Origin: Pseudomonas sp. Leaf48
GTDB lineage: Bacteria; Pseudomonadota; Gammaproteobacteria; Pseudomonadales; Pseudomonadaceae
DNA length: 64,000 bases
Assembly: GCF_001421885.1 (NCBI RefSeq)
Contig: NZ_LMLH01000002.1
Coordinates: forward strand, 7,813-71,812
Direction: 5' to 3'
Below the pieces are notes generated by a model. That model was not told the DNA's origin and searched no databases. It was given only the letters and a program-made list of their open reading frames with translations. This document shows positions 9,679 to 19,697 of the stretch, piece after piece; within the stretch, counting starts at the first letter, position 1; every line of letters begins with the position of its first letter. The translations under genes and the position numbers were made by a program.

Positions 9679-9692
9679 TTGACCTGCATCAT
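9679..9692 (+). promoter_or_regulatory. ANR-like site upstream of ccoG
   Basis: TTGACCTGCATCAT matches TTGAC-N4-ATCAA with one mismatch at the last base, 165 bp before the ccoG start. Oxygen control of ccoGHIS is plausible from the pathway but not shown. Confidence 0.35.
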
Positions 9693-9856
9693 GATTTGTT
9701 ACATTTGCTACACCATCCAGGTTTTTTCCCCAACGCGACCAAAGGTCGCACCCGCAGGCTAGAGCGACAGGCGTATCATTGCGCCACTGCAATACCCCTT
9801 TTTGACCGCGGTCGGCACGTATCGACCGAGGCATTTTTCCACTGCCGTGGGATGCA

Positions 9857-11275
9857 ATGATGAGCAACCAGATTCCGGTACACGACGTCACGCCACCCAC
9901 CAGGAACGCCAACAACAGCGTCGACCTTTACGCCTCTCGAGAAAAAATCTACACCCGCGCCTTCACGGGGCTGTTCCGCAACCTGCGGATGGCTGGCGGT
10001 GCCGCGCTGTTCCTGCTGTATTTCGGTACGGTATGGATCAATTGGGGCGGACACCAGGCCGTCTGGTGGAACGTACCGGAACGCAAGTTCTTCATTTTCG
10101 GCGCCACCTTCTGGCCCCAGGACTTCATACTTCTGTCCGGCATGTTGATCATCGCCGCCTTCGGCCTGTTCTTCATCACCGTCTACGCCGGACGGGTCTG
10201 GTGCGGCTATACCTGCCCGCAAAGCGTATGGACATGGATTTTCATGTGGTGCGAAAAGGTCACCGAAGGCGACCGCAACCAGCGCATCAAGCTCGACAAG
10301 GCGCCGATGAGTGCCAACAAATTCCTGCGCAAGTTCAGCAAACACAGTCTTTGGTTGCTGATCGGCTTCGTCACCGGCATGACCTTCGTCGGTTACTTCT
10401 CGCCGATCCGTGAACTGGTGATCGACTTCTTCACCGGCCAGGCCGATGGCTGGTCGTATTTCTGGGTCGGGTTCTTCACCCTCGCCACCTACGGCAATGC
10501 CGGCTGGCTGCGCGAACAAGTGTGCATCTACATGTGTCCGTACGCACGCTTCCAGAGCGTGATGTTCGACAAGGACACCCTGATCGTTTCCTACGATCCG
10601 CGCCGTGGCGAAGGCCGTGGGCCGCGCAAGAAAGGCGTCGACTACAAGGCCCAGGGCCTGGGTGATTGCATCGACTGCACCATGTGCGTCCAGGTCTGCC
10701 CGACCGGCATCGATATCCGCGATGGCCTGCAAATCGAATGCATCGGCTGTGCCGCCTGCATCGATGCCTGCGACGCCATCATGGACAAGATGGACTACCC
10801 GCGCGGGCTGATCAGCTACACCACGGAGCACAACCTGTCCGGACAGAAAACCCATAAACTGCGCCCGCGCCTGATCGGTTATGCCCTGGTGCTGCTGGCG
10901 ATGATCAGCTTGCTGGTGACCGCGTTCCTCATGCGTTCGCTGGTGGGTTTCGACGTCAGCAAGGACCGCGTGTTGTATCGCGAGAACGCCGAAGGCCGGA
11001 TCGAAAACGTCTACAGCCTGAAAATCATGAACAAGGACCAGCGCGATCACAGGTACGTGCTGGAAGCCACCGGCCTGCCGGATCTCAGGCTGCAGGGTCG
11101 ACGCGAGATCAAGGTCGCGGCCGGCGAGATCGTCAGCCAGCCGGCGGAGCTGTCCGTCGCGCCGGAAAAACTGCCGTCGAGCACCAACGAGGTGAAATTC
11201 ATCCTCAAGGATGCCGATGACGACAGTGTTCAAGTTGAAGCCAAGAGCCGGTTCATCGGCCCACAAAATCGTTGA
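9857..11275 (+). CDS. ccoG: cytochrome c oxidase accessory protein CcoG (RdxA/FixG)
   Basis: A 472-residue membrane iron-sulphur protein that in related bacteria reduces Cu(II) to Cu(I) during cbb3 assembly. Several membrane helices are seen; a CGYTCPQ motif follows helix two, CIYMCPY lies mid-protein, and two 4Fe-4S clusters are carried by CIDCTMCVQVCP and CIGCAACIDAC. A C-terminal periplasmic Ig-like domain follows a final helix (about 335-355). The start is 9857 or the adjacent ATG at 9860. Its stop is 11 nt before ccoH, so the genes form a ccoGH operon. Confidence 0.95.
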   Translation: MMSNQIPVHDVTPPTRNANNSVDLYASREKIYTRAFTGLFRNLRMAGGAALFLLYFGTVWINWGGHQAVWWNVPERKFFIFGATFWPQDFILLSGMLIIAAFGLFFITVYAGRVWCGYTCPQSVWTWIFMWCEKVTEGDRNQRIKLDKAPMSANKFLRKFSKHSLWLLIGFVTGMTFVGYFSPIRELVIDFFTGQADGWSYFWVGFFTLATYGNAGWLREQVCIYMCPYARFQSVMFDKDTLIVSYDPRRGEGRGPRKKGVDYKAQGLGDCIDCTMCVQVCPTGIDIRDGLQIECIGCAACIDACDAIMDKMDYPRGLISYTTEHNLSGQKTHKLRPRLIGYALVLLAMISLLVTAFLMRSLVGFDVSKDRVLYRENAEGRIENVYSLKIMNKDQRDHRYVLEATGLPDLRLQGRREIKVAAGEIVSQPAELSVAPEKLPSSTNEVKFILKDADDDSVQVEAKSRFIGPQNR

Positions 11276-11286
11276 GAGAATTGATC

Positions 11287-11826
11287 ATGCCCGCAGCAAA
11301 CGCCGCAAGCCCCTGGTACAAGCACCTCTGGCCGTGGATCATCATCGGGATCCTGGCCTGCTCGGTGGCCCTGACCTTGTCCATGGTGACCATTGCGGTG
11401 AAAAATCCGGACAACCTGGTCAACGACAACTATTACGAGGCAGGCAAAGGCATCAACCGCTCCCTGGACCGCGAACTGCTGGCCCAGACCCTGCAGATGC
11501 GCGCCAGCATTCACCTGGATGACGTCACCGGCGAAGTGGATTTGCGCCTGAGCGGCATCAGCCAGCCCAAGACCCTGGAACTGAACCTGATTTCGCCGAC
11601 CCAGCCGGAGAAGGATCGCAAGATCACCCTGGCCCGCAGCGACAGCGAGCAGGGCCGCTACATTGGGCAACTGAGCGACAAGATCGAAGGTCGACGTTTT
11701 GTCGAATTGCTCGGCACCCAGGACGACCACATCTGGCGCATGTTCGAAGAAGAGCTGGTCAGCCATGACAAGGATCTGTTGCTGGGCGACGAGCCGTTGC
11801 AGGGCGCGGAAGACCTGAAGAAATAA
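11287..11826 (+). CDS. ccoH: cbb3 oxidase assembly protein CcoH (FixH)
   Basis: A 179-residue single-pass membrane protein needed for cbb3 assembly. The membrane helix is at about residues 14-36 (WPWIIIGILA onwards), followed by a periplasmic domain with the conserved NDNYYEAGKGIN segment. The start at 11287 (MPAAN) follows GAGAGA; a TTG at 11272 is less likely because it overlaps the ccoG stop. A REP pair separates it from ccoI. Confidence 0.92.
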   Translation: MPAANAASPWYKHLWPWIIIGILACSVALTLSMVTIAVKNPDNLVNDNYYEAGKGINRSLDRELLAQTLQMRASIHLDDVTGEVDLRLSGISQPKTLELNLISPTQPEKDRKITLARSDSEQGRYIGQLSDKIEGRRFVELLGTQDDHIWRMFEEELVSHDKDLLLGDEPLQGAEDLKK

Positions 11827-11842
11827 AGCCGCGCTTCGCGCA

Positions 11843-11945
11843 TCGCGAGCAAGCCCGCTCCCACAGTTGATCAATGTCGTGCAAAGATTTTGCATACGCC
11901 CATGATCCCTGTGGGAGCGGGCTTGGTCCGGGCGGCGTTCCGACG
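11843..11945. repeat. REP pair between ccoH and ccoI
   Basis: TCGCGAGCAAGCCCGCTCCC at 11843 is inverted relative to CTGTGGGAGCGGGCTTG at 11909-11925. A GGCGGCGTTCCGACGA stretch follows; the same words recur near 56062. This is the Pseudomonas REP family in doublet (REPIN) form, not coding. Confidence 0.85.
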
Positions 11946-11994
11946 AAGAGGCCTTACTTGACGACAGAGATCCTGCGGCATTAATGAAAACCCC

Positions 11995-14445
11995 ATGACC
12001 ACCCCACTCCCCTGCTACCACTGCGCCCTGCCCGTCCCGTCCGGCAGCCGCTTCACCGCCGTCGTGCTCGGGGACACCCGCGAATTCTGCTGCCCGGGAT
12101 GCCAGGCCGTGGCCCAAGCCATTGTCGCCGGTGGGCTGGAAAGCTATTACCAGCATCGCAGCGAAGCCTCGGCCAATCCCGAAGCGTTACCGGTGCAACT
12201 GGTGGACGAACTGGCGCTGTACGACCGCGCCGACGTGCAGCAACCCTTTGTCCGCCACGAAGGCGAACTGGCCGAAACCACGCTGCTGATGGAAGGCATC
12301 AGTTGCGCCGCCTGTGGCTGGTTGATCGAAAAACACTTGCGCGCCCTGCCGGCGGTGGCCGAGGCGCGCCTGAACCTGTCCAACCATCGCCTGCATGTGC
12401 GCTGGGCCGACGCGCAATTGCCCCTGAGCCAGGTGCTCAGCGAACTGCGTCACATCGGTTACGCCGCACACCCCTACCAGGCCGACCGCGCCAGCGAACA
12501 ACTGGCCAGGGAAAACCGCCTGGCCCTGCGTCAACTCGGCGTTGCCGGGTTGCTGTGGTTCCAGGCGATGATGGCGACCATGGCGACCTGGCCGGAATTC
12601 AACATCGACCTCAGCCCGGAACTGCACACCATCCTGCGCTGGGTCGCACTGTTTCTCACCACCCCGATCGTTTTCTACAGTTGCGCCCCCTTCTTCAAAG
12701 GCGCCATGCGTGATCTGCGTACCCGCCACCTGACCATGGATGTCTCGGTGTCGCTGGCCATCGGCAGCGCCTACATCGCCGGGATCTGGACCTCGATCAC
12801 CGGGGTCGGCGAACTGTATTTCGACGCCGTCGGCATGTTTGCCCTGTTCCTGCTCGCCGGGCGCTATCTGGAGCGCCGGGCCCGGGAACGCACGGCCGCC
12901 GCCACCGCGCAGTTGGTCAATCTGTTGCCCGCCTCGTGCCTGCGCCTGGCGCCCGATGGCCAGAGCGAACGCATTCTGCTCAGCGAACTGCGCGTAGGTG
13001 ACCAGGTGCTGGTCCATCCGGGCGCCATTCTTCCCGCTGACGGCAAGATCCTCGACGGCCAGTCAAGCGTCGACGAATCGCTGCTGACGGGCGAATACCT
13101 GCCGCAACCGCGAACCCTCGGCGATGCCGTTACCGCTGGCACCCTCAATGTCGAAGGCGCACTGACGGTCGAGGTCCAGGCCCTCGGCCAGGACACCCGC
13201 CTCTCGGCGATCGTGCGCCTGCTCGATCGCGCACAGGCCGAAAAACCACGCCTGGCGGAAATTGCCGATCGCGCCGCGCAATGGTTCCTGTTGCTGTCGT
13301 TGGTCGCTGCCGCCGCCATCGGCCTGCTGTGGTGGCAGCTCGACCCGTCCCGGGCCTTCTGGATAGTGCTGGCGATGCTCGTGGCGACCTGCCCCTGTGC
13401 CTTGTCCCTGGCCACTCCGACCGCCCTGACTGCAGCGACCGGCACCCTGCACAAACTCGGCCTGCTGCTGACCCGCGGCCATGTGCTGGAAGGCTTGAAC
13501 CAGATCGACACGGTGATTTTCGACAAGACCGGCACCCTCACCGAAGGTCGCCTGGCATTACGTTCGATTCGCCCTCTCGGTGCGCTGGACAGCGATCAAT
13601 GCCTGAGCCTCGCCGCCGCCCTGGAAAACCGCTCCGAACACCCGATCGCCCGAGCCTTCGGACGCGCGCCTCAGGCCGCCGACGAGGTTCACAGCACCCC
13701 GGGCCTTGGCCTGGAAGGGGTGGTCGGCTTGCAACGCCTGCGTATTGGCCAGCCCGGTTTTGTCTGCCAGCTCAGTGGCGCCGAAATACCCGTTATGCCT
13801 GATGAACCCGGGCAATGGCTGCTGCTCGGCGACAGTCAGGGGCCGCTGGCCTGGCTGGTGCTCGACGACCGCTTGCGCGCTGATGCACCGGCGCTGCTGG
13901 CGGCTTGCAAGGCCCGAGGCTGGCGGACGCTGTTGCTGTCCGGCGACAGCTCGCCGATGGTCGCCAGTGTCGCCGCGCAACTGGGCATCGATGAAGCACA
14001 GGGCGGCTTGCGCCCTGACGATAAGCTGCAGGTCCTGCAACAACTGCATAAAGAAGGTCGCAAAGTGCTGATGCTGGGGGACGGAGTCAACGATGTGCCA
14101 GTACTGGCCGCCGCCGACATCAGCGTCGCCATGGGTTCGGCCACCGACCTGGCGAAAACCAGCGCCGACGCCGTGTTGCTGTCCAATCGACTCGACGCAC
14201 TGGTGCAGGCCTTCAGCCTGGCGCGCCGCACCCGTCGGGTGATTATCGAGAACCTGCTGTGGGCTGCGCTGTACAATGGCCTCATGTTGCCGTTCGCCGC
14301 GCTCGGCTGGATCACCCCGGTGTGGGCTGCTGTCGGCATGTCCATCAGTTCGTTGACCGTGGTGTTGAACGCCCTGCGCCTCACCCGCCTGCCCGGCGCG
14401 CCGGATGCCCACGCCACGCCAGAAACCCGCCCGCTGCCGGCCTGA
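11995..14445 (+). CDS. ccoI: copper-translocating P-type ATPase CcoI (FixI)
   Basis: An 816-residue P1B ATPase supplying copper for the cbb3 binuclear centre. In order: an N-terminal Cys-rich metal-binding region (CYHC, CCPGC), a heavy-metal-associated domain with GISCAACGW near 101, membrane helices, the CPC ion motif near 465, the phosphorylation motif DKTGT near 509, and GDGVND near 695. Family length is about 800. It lies downstream of ccoGH and is followed closely by ccoS, consistent with one assembly operon. Confidence 0.95.
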   Translation: MTTPLPCYHCALPVPSGSRFTAVVLGDTREFCCPGCQAVAQAIVAGGLESYYQHRSEASANPEALPVQLVDELALYDRADVQQPFVRHEGELAETTLLMEGISCAACGWLIEKHLRALPAVAEARLNLSNHRLHVRWADAQLPLSQVLSELRHIGYAAHPYQADRASEQLARENRLALRQLGVAGLLWFQAMMATMATWPEFNIDLSPELHTILRWVALFLTTPIVFYSCAPFFKGAMRDLRTRHLTMDVSVSLAIGSAYIAGIWTSITGVGELYFDAVGMFALFLLAGRYLERRARERTAAATAQLVNLLPASCLRLAPDGQSERILLSELRVGDQVLVHPGAILPADGKILDGQSSVDESLLTGEYLPQPRTLGDAVTAGTLNVEGALTVEVQALGQDTRLSAIVRLLDRAQAEKPRLAEIADRAAQWFLLLSLVAAAAIGLLWWQLDPSRAFWIVLAMLVATCPCALSLATPTALTAATGTLHKLGLLLTRGHVLEGLNQIDTVIFDKTGTLTEGRLALRSIRPLGALDSDQCLSLAAALENRSEHPIARAFGRAPQAADEVHSTPGLGLEGVVGLQRLRIGQPGFVCQLSGAEIPVMPDEPGQWLLLGDSQGPLAWLVLDDRLRADAPALLAACKARGWRTLLLSGDSSPMVASVAAQLGIDEAQGGLRPDDKLQVLQQLHKEGRKVLMLGDGVNDVPVLAAADISVAMGSATDLAKTSADAVLLSNRLDALVQAFSLARRTRRVIIENLLWAALYNGLMLPFAALGWITPVWAAVGMSISSLTVVLNALRLTRLPGAPDAHATPETRPLPA

Positions 14446-14467
14446 GCCGCGCGAGCATGGAGTCCAG

Positions 14468-14686
14468 ATGCCAGCTCTCTACGTGATGATCCCGGCCGCC
14501 CTGCTGCTCGTAGCCATCGCCGTCTACATTTTCTTCTGGGCGGTGGACAGCGGCCAGTACGACGACCTTGACGGCCCGGCCCACAGCATCCTCTTCGACG
14601 ATCAGGACCCGAAGCACACCGCTGCCGTCGACGAGGCCAGCGGCCATCCGGCCAAACCGGACGACAAGGCGCCACCCCATGCTTGA
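14468..14686 (+). CDS. ccoS: cbb3 oxidase maturation protein CcoS
   Basis: A 72-residue membrane protein: one helix at about residues 4-22 (MIPAALLLVAIAVYIFFW), then the conserved GQYDDLDGPAHSILFDD motif of CcoS. CcoS is needed to insert cofactors into CcoN. The start at 14468 follows a GGAG; it lies 22 nt after ccoI. It overlaps the next gene by 8 nt. Confidence 0.93.
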   Translation: MPALYVMIPAALLLVAIAVYIFFWAVDSGQYDDLDGPAHSILFDDQDPKHTAAVDEASGHPAKPDDKAPPHA

Positions 14687-15362
14687 ACTGGCGCCACTGC
14701 TGGTGTCTGCGGTAATTCTCGGCCTGCTCGGCGGCGGGCATTGCCTGGGTATGTGTGGCGGCCTGATGGGCGCGTTGACCCTGGCGATTCCCAAGGAACA
14801 GCGCAGCCGCCGCTTTCGCCTGTTGCTGGCCTACAACCTGGGGCGAATCCTCAGTTATGCCTGCGCCGGATTGCTCATCGGCCTGGCCGGCTGGGCGGTG
14901 GCCAACAGCCCGGCGGCGTTGATAATGCGCGTGCTCGCCGGCCTGCTGCTGATCGCCATGGGCCTGTACCTGGCCGGCTGGTGGAGCGGCCTGACCCGCA
15001 TCGAAAGCCTCGGTCGCGGCCTGTGGCGACATATCCAGCCCGTGGCGAACAAACTGCTGCCGGTGTCGAGCGTACCCCGTGCGTTATTGCTGGGCGCTCT
15101 CTGGGGCTGGCTGCCTTGCGGCCTGGTTTACAGCACATTGCTGTGGTCAGCCAGCCAGGGCAATGCCCTGGACAGCGCATTGTTGATGCTCGCCTTCGGG
15201 CTGGGTACCTGGCCGGTGTTGCTCGCCACCGGCCTGGCCGCCGAACGCGTCACGGCGCTGTTGCGCAAACGCAGCGTGCGCATGGCCGGCGGGTTGTTGG
15301 TGATGCTGTTCGGTATCTGGACCTTGCCGGGGCCGCATCAGCATTGGTTGATGGGGCATTAA
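14679..15362 (+). CDS. TauE/SafE-like (UreH domain) membrane transporter of the cco cluster
   Basis: A 227-residue polytopic membrane protein with about six helices. The start GLLGGGHCLGMCGGL contains the conserved HCxGMCGG motif of the UreH-like transporter domain (PA1548 position in P. aeruginosa). Members near ccoS are thought to take part in copper handling; the substrate is not proven. The start at 14679 overlaps the ccoS end by 8 nt, supporting co-translation. Confidence 0.88.
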   Translation: MLELAPLLVSAVILGLLGGGHCLGMCGGLMGALTLAIPKEQRSRRFRLLLAYNLGRILSYACAGLLIGLAGWAVANSPAALIMRVLAGLLLIAMGLYLAGWWSGLTRIESLGRGLWRHIQPVANKLLPVSSVPRALLLGALWGWLPCGLVYSTLLWSASQGNALDSALLMLAFGLGTWPVLLATGLAAERVTALLRKRSVRMAGGLLVMLFGIWTLPGPHQHWLMGH

Positions 15363-15389
15363 AGGGCAAGATCTTTTGACGTTTAGACT

Positions 15390-15403
15390 TTGATGCAAGT
15401 CAA
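15390..15403 (+). promoter_or_regulatory. ANR box of hemN
   Basis: TTGATGCAAGTCAA fits the ANR consensus. A -10-like TAGACT lies at 15426-15431, which is where a class II FNR-type promoter would have it (start near 15438). hemN is a known ANR target in P. aeruginosa. Confidence 0.8.
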
Positions 15404-15469
15404 GATGCCCAACCGCTCCGCCCACTAGACTAGCCGAAAAATGCCAGTCCACCCGGGGGGAACGCCCGC

Positions 15470-16855
15470 ATGATGCTCGACGCCATTCGTTGGGACACCG
15501 ATCTGATCCACCGCTATGACCTTGCGGGACCGCGCTACACCTCCTACCCGACCGCCATGCAATTCAACCCTCAGGTGGGCAGCTTCGACCTGTTCCATGC
15601 GCTGCGTGAGAGCCGCAAGGCCCAGCGACCTCTGTCGCTGTACGTACACGTGCCGTTTTGCGCGAACATCTGCTACTACTGCGGCTGCAACAAAGTCATC
15701 ACCAAGGACCGCGGCCGTGCGGCCCCCTATTTGCAGCGCCTGGAGCAGGAAATCCAGCTGATCGCCCGCCATCTGGACCCCACGCAAAAAGTCGAGCAAC
15801 TGCATTTCGGCGGTGGCACTCCGACCTTTCTCAGCCACGACGAACTGCGCCAGCTGATGACGCATCTGCGCAAACACTTCAACCTGCTCGATGACGACTC
15901 TGGCGACTACGGCATCGAAATCGACCCTCGCGAGGCCGATTGGTCGACCATGGGCCTGCTGCGCGAGTTGGGCTTCAATCGGGTCAGTATCGGCCTGCAA
16001 GACCTTGACCCCGCCGTACAGCGCGCGGTCAATCGCATGCAAAGCCTGGAAGAAACCCGTGCGGTGATCGACGCAGCCCGCACCCTGCAGTTTCGCTCGA
16101 TCAACATTGACCTGATCTACGGCCTGCCGAAACAGACGCCGGAGAATTTCGCCCGCACCGTCGAAGAAGTCATCAGCCTGCAACCGGATCGCCTGTCGGT
16201 ATTCAATTACGCGCACCTGCCGGAGCGCTTCATGCCACAACGACGGATCAACGTCGCCGAACTGCCAAGCCCGACACAGAAACTGGAGATCCTGCAACGC
16301 ACCATCGAACAGCTGACCGCTGCCGGTTACCGCTACATCGGCATGGACCACTTCGCCCTGCCCGACGATGAACTGGCGATCGCCCAGGAGGAGTCAACCC
16401 TGCAACGCAACTTCCAGGGTTACACCACCCATGGTCATTGCGACTTGATCGGCCTGGGCGTATCGGCCATCAGTCAGATCGGCGACCTTTACTGCCAGAA
16501 CAGCAGCGACCTGAGCGAGTACCAGAACGCACTCGCTTCATCGCAACTGGCAACCAGCCGCGGCCTGCTGTGCGACGCCGACGATCGCCTGCGGCGCGCG
16601 GTCATCCAGCAATTGATCTGCCAATTCAGCCTGGAATTCAGCGAGATCGAGCAGGTGTTCAACATCGATTTTCAAGGCTACTTCGGCGAGCTCTGGCCGC
16701 AACTGCAGGACATGGCCAACGACGGGCTGATCGAACTCGATAGCGACCGAATCACAGTATTGCCTGCCGGGCGACTGTTGGTGCGCTCAGTGTGTATGGT
16801 CTTCGACGCATACCTTGCACAACACGGCTATCAGCGGTTTTCACGAGTCATCTAG
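15470..16855 (+). CDS. hemN: oxygen-independent coproporphyrinogen III oxidase
   Basis: A 461-residue radical SAM enzyme converting coproporphyrinogen III to protoporphyrinogen IX without O2. The CxxxCxxC cluster motif (CANICYYCGC) lies near residue 63; GGGTP and the HemN C-terminal domain follow. The start at 15470 has a G-rich ribosome site; the ATG at 15473 is an alternative. It provides haem for the cbb3 oxidases under low oxygen, and its ANR box and neighbour anr fit this. Confidence 0.96.
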   Translation: MMLDAIRWDTDLIHRYDLAGPRYTSYPTAMQFNPQVGSFDLFHALRESRKAQRPLSLYVHVPFCANICYYCGCNKVITKDRGRAAPYLQRLEQEIQLIARHLDPTQKVEQLHFGGGTPTFLSHDELRQLMTHLRKHFNLLDDDSGDYGIEIDPREADWSTMGLLRELGFNRVSIGLQDLDPAVQRAVNRMQSLEETRAVIDAARTLQFRSINIDLIYGLPKQTPENFARTVEEVISLQPDRLSVFNYAHLPERFMPQRRINVAELPSPTQKLEILQRTIEQLTAAGYRYIGMDHFALPDDELAIAQEESTLQRNFQGYTTHGHCDLIGLGVSAISQIGDLYCQNSSDLSEYQNALASSQLATSRGLLCDADDRLRRAVIQQLICQFSLEFSEIEQVFNIDFQGYFGELWPQLQDMANDGLIELDSDRITVLPAGRLLVRSVCMVFDAYLAQHGYQRFSRVI

Positions 16856-16948
16856 ACTGGCGTGACAAAACCGCCACAGGCTGGCCTCAATGTCCTTGGG
16901 TGGGTTACCCTTACACCTAATGTGTGATTTCCCACAAGGATTGAAGAA

Positions 16949-17683
16949 ATGTCCGAGCCAGTCAAACTGCGCACCCACACTCAGGCACACTGCAAGGACT
17001 GCAGCCTCGCGCCTCTCTGCCTGCCACTTTCGCTGAATCTGGAAGACATGGATGCGCTGGACGACATTGTCAAACGGGGCCGCCCGCTGAAAAAGGGCGA
17101 GTTTCTGTTCCGCCAGGGCGATACCTTTGATTCCGTCTACGCGGTACGCTCCGGCGCCCTGAAAACGTTCAGCCTCAGTGATTCCGGCGAAGAACAGCTC
17201 ACCGGTTTCCATCTGCCAAGCGAATTGGTCGGCCTGTCAGGCATGGACACCGAAAAGCACCCGGTATCGGCACAAGCCCTGGAGACGACCTCGGTCTGTG
17301 AAATTCCGTTCGAACGCCTCGATGAACTGGCCATGCAACTGCCACAACTGCGTCGCCAATTGATGCGTGTGATGAGCCGCGAGATCCGTGACGACCAGCA
17401 GATGATGCTGCTGCTGTCGAAAAAGACCGCCGACGAGCGCATCGCCACTTTCCTCGTTAATCTCTCGGCGCGCTTTCGTGCCCGGGGTTTTTCTGCCAAT
17501 CAGTTCCGCCTGAGTATGTCGCGCAACGAAATCGGCAACTACCTGGGCCTGGCCGTGGAGACCGTTTCCCGCGTCTTTACGCGCTTCCAGCAGAACGAAT
17601 TGATCGCCGCCGAAGGCAAGGAGATCCGCATCCTTGATCCTATCGAGCTCTGCGCCCTGGCCGGTGGCTCGGTGGATAGCTGA
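16949..17683 (+). CDS. anr: oxygen-sensing transcriptional regulator Anr (Fnr family)
   Basis: A 244-residue CRP/FNR-type activator. N-terminal cysteines 15, 18 and 24 ([10 protein letters not shown]) together with the later cysteine in SVCEIPF can hold a 4Fe-4S cluster that breaks down in air. A cyclic-nucleotide-binding-like fold and a C-terminal helix-turn-helix ([20 protein letters not shown]) follow. It would bind the TTGAT-N4-ATCAA boxes noted in this window. Start after AAGGA; length equals the family. Confidence 0.96.
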   Translation: MSEPVKLRTHTQAHCKDCSLAPLCLPLSLNLEDMDALDDIVKRGRPLKKGEFLFRQGDTFDSVYAVRSGALKTFSLSDSGEEQLTGFHLPSELVGLSGMDTEKHPVSAQALETTSVCEIPFERLDELAMQLPQLRRQLMRVMSREIRDDQQMMLLLSKKTADERIATFLVNLSARFRARGFSANQFRLSMSRNEIGNYLGLAVETVSRVFTRFQQNELIAAEGKEIRILDPIELCALAGGSVDS

Positions 17684-17763
17684 TACAAATCATTGCGGCT
17701 GAGCGAAACGGTTCAGCCGCCGTTATACTGCGCCGTTTGCAGCCCTGCCAGGACTCTTCGATA

Positions 17764-18312
17764 ATGGTCTTCGACTCTTTCGACATCAAATCCCTTATCC
17801 GCCCGGTCATCGACTTTCCGAAACCAGGCGTGATCTTCCGCGACATTACCCCGCTGTTCCAGTCGCCAACGGCCCTGCGCCTGGTGATGGACAGTTTCGC
17901 CCACCGTTACGTCGAGGCCGACTTCACCCACATCGGCGCCATGGATGCCCGTGGCTTCCTGATCGGCTCGGTGCTGGCTTATCAGCTGAACAAGCCGTTG
18001 GTGCTGTTCCGCAAGCAAGGAAAGCTGCCGGCCGACGTACTCGCCGAGGGCTATGCCACCGAGTACGGCGAAGCGTTCCTTGAAGTGCACGCCGACAGCC
18101 TCTGTGAAGGCGACTCGGTGGTGATGTTCGATGACCTGATCGCCACCGGTGGCACCCTGATTGCGGCGGCAAACCTGATCCGTCGCATGGGCGCACGGGT
18201 GCACGAGGCAGCGGCGATTATCGATCTGCCGGAGCTGGGCGGGTCGCAGCGCCTGGAAGACATGGGCATCCCGACTTTCTGCCTGACGCAGTTTGCGTTG
18301 AGCGATAAGTAA
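17764..18312 (+). CDS. apt: adenine phosphoribosyltransferase
   Basis: A 182-residue purine salvage enzyme making AMP from adenine and PRPP. It carries the type I PRTase PRPP-binding motif [14 protein letters not shown] near residue 120 and the conserved [11 protein letters not shown]. The start at 17764 (MVFDSFD) is preferred over the TTG at 17737 by family length. The anr-apt order is conserved in pseudomonads. A REPIN follows. Confidence 0.95.
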   Translation: MVFDSFDIKSLIRPVIDFPKPGVIFRDITPLFQSPTALRLVMDSFAHRYVEADFTHIGAMDARGFLIGSVLAYQLNKPLVLFRKQGKLPADVLAEGYATEYGEAFLEVHADSLCEGDSVVMFDDLIATGGTLIAAANLIRRMGARVHEAAAIIDLPELGGSQRLEDMGIPTFCLTQFALSDK

Positions 18313-18323
18313 GCGGCGCCTGG

Positions 18324-18430
18324 ACTGCCCTCTTCGCGAGCAAGCCCGCTCCCACAGGTTCTCTGGTGTACATCAGAAGTGTGAACGACCAAGCCCCTGT
18401 GGGAGCGGGCTTGCTCGCGAAGAGGGCAGT
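18324..18430. repeat. REPIN (inverted REP pair) after apt
   Basis: A 35-bp arm at 18324-18358 (from ACTGCCCTCTTCGCGAGCAA) is the reverse complement of 18396-18430, with a unique 37-bp spacer. It is the longest perfect arm pair of its type in this window and lies between convergent genes. Confidence 0.9.
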
Positions 18431-18455
18431 ACAGACACCACACCTACAAGATCAA

Positions 18456-19604
18456 TCAAAGCCCCATCTGCTTGCTGATGATCTCGTTCATCACTTCCCG
18501 CGTCCCGCCGCCAATCGACAGGATCCGGTTATCCCGATACAGCCGCTCCACCAGACTCTCGCGCATATACCCTGAACCACCGAGGATCTGCACCGCATCG
18601 GTAACGATCCGGTCCGCCGTGTCCGTGGCAAAATTCTTGGCCATGGATATTTCCTTGATGACACTCTGCCCCACCGCCATTTTCGCCGCCTGGCGATAGG
18701 TGAACTCCCGGGACACTTCCAGGGCCGTAGCCATCTCGGCGAGGCGATGCTTGATCACCTGGAACTTGCCAATCGGTTTGCCAAAGGCTTCGCGTTGACG
18801 CGCCCATTTCAGGCTTTCCTCCAACGCAAGCTGCGCGGTCATGTTGGCCATCAGCGCCAAGGCCAGTCGCTCGCTCTGGAAGTTACCCATGATGCAGGCG
18901 AAGCCCATGTTCTCACCGCCGATCAAATTGCCTGCTGGCACCCTGCAATCGTCGAAGAACAGCTCAGCGGTGTCCGACGCCCACCAGCCCATTTTCTTCA
19001 ACTGGCGGCCCACAGTGAAACCTGGCGTACCCTTCTCGATCAGTAACAGGCTGATGCCGCCAAAACCCGCTGCACCAGTGCGCACGGCGACTGTGTAGAA
19101 GTCGGCGCGCACGCCGCTGGTGATAAAGGTTTTGCTGCCACTGACGCGGTAGCAATCGCCGTCACGCACGGCGCGGGTTTGCAGATTGGCGACGTCGGAG
19201 CCACCACCGGGTTCGGTTACGGCCAGGGCACTGATTTTCTCCCCGGCCAGCACCTGCGGCACCACTCGGTCGCGAACTTCAGGTCGGGCCCATTTGAGTA
19301 TCGGCGGCAGGCCGATATCCAGCGAACCGAGCCCCGCCACCAGGCCGCCAGAGCCACAGCGCATCAACTCTTCGCTGGCGGCGATCTTGGCGAACAGATC
19401 GCCTTCATGGCTCCCACCCAGGACCTCGGGGTAGCCGATGCCGAGTATTCCCGCCGCGCCGGCCTTGAGGTAGAGATCACGGGGAAAGCTCTCGGCTTCT
19501 TCCCACTGGTCGATGTCAGGAAGAATCTCGCGCTCGACGAAACGTCTGACGCTGTCACGGACCAATTGGTGGCTGGGGTCGAAGTATTCCTGCAAGGCAG
19601 ACAT
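18456..19604 (-). CDS. acyl-CoA dehydrogenase family protein
   Basis: A 382-residue FAD-dependent acyl-CoA dehydrogenase, introducing a double bond into an acyl-CoA thioester. The usual three domains are seen: N-terminal helices, middle beta domain with AVTEPGGGSDVANL, and C-terminal helices with QILGGSGYMRE and the final GGGTREVMNEI. Start follows GGAG. Substrate chain length cannot be read; a branched or medium chain is possible. It seems to be a single-gene unit. Confidence 0.9.
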   Translation of the reverse strand: MSALQEYFDPSHQLVRDSVRRFVEREILPDIDQWEEAESFPRDLYLKAGAAGILGIGYPEVLGGSHEGDLFAKIAASEELMRCGSGGLVAGLGSLDIGLPPILKWARPEVRDRVVPQVLAGEKISALAVTEPGGGSDVANLQTRAVRDGDCYRVSGSKTFITSGVRADFYTVAVRTGAAGFGGISLLLIEKGTPGFTVGRQLKKMGWWASDTAELFFDDCRVPAGNLIGGENMGFACIMGNFQSERLALALMANMTAQLALEESLKWARQREAFGKPIGKFQVIKHRLAEMATALEVSREFTYRQAAKMAVGQSVIKEISMAKNFATDTADRIVTDAVQILGGSGYMRESLVERLYRDNRILSIGGGTREVMNEIISKQMGL

Positions 19605-19697
19605 CGGCGAGCTCCACTGAAGGGTTCAGTGAAGTTAACCGAGCGCTTGCTTGGTTTTCAACTGGATTTGTGTGAAACAGCGCAACCGAGTCGCCTG

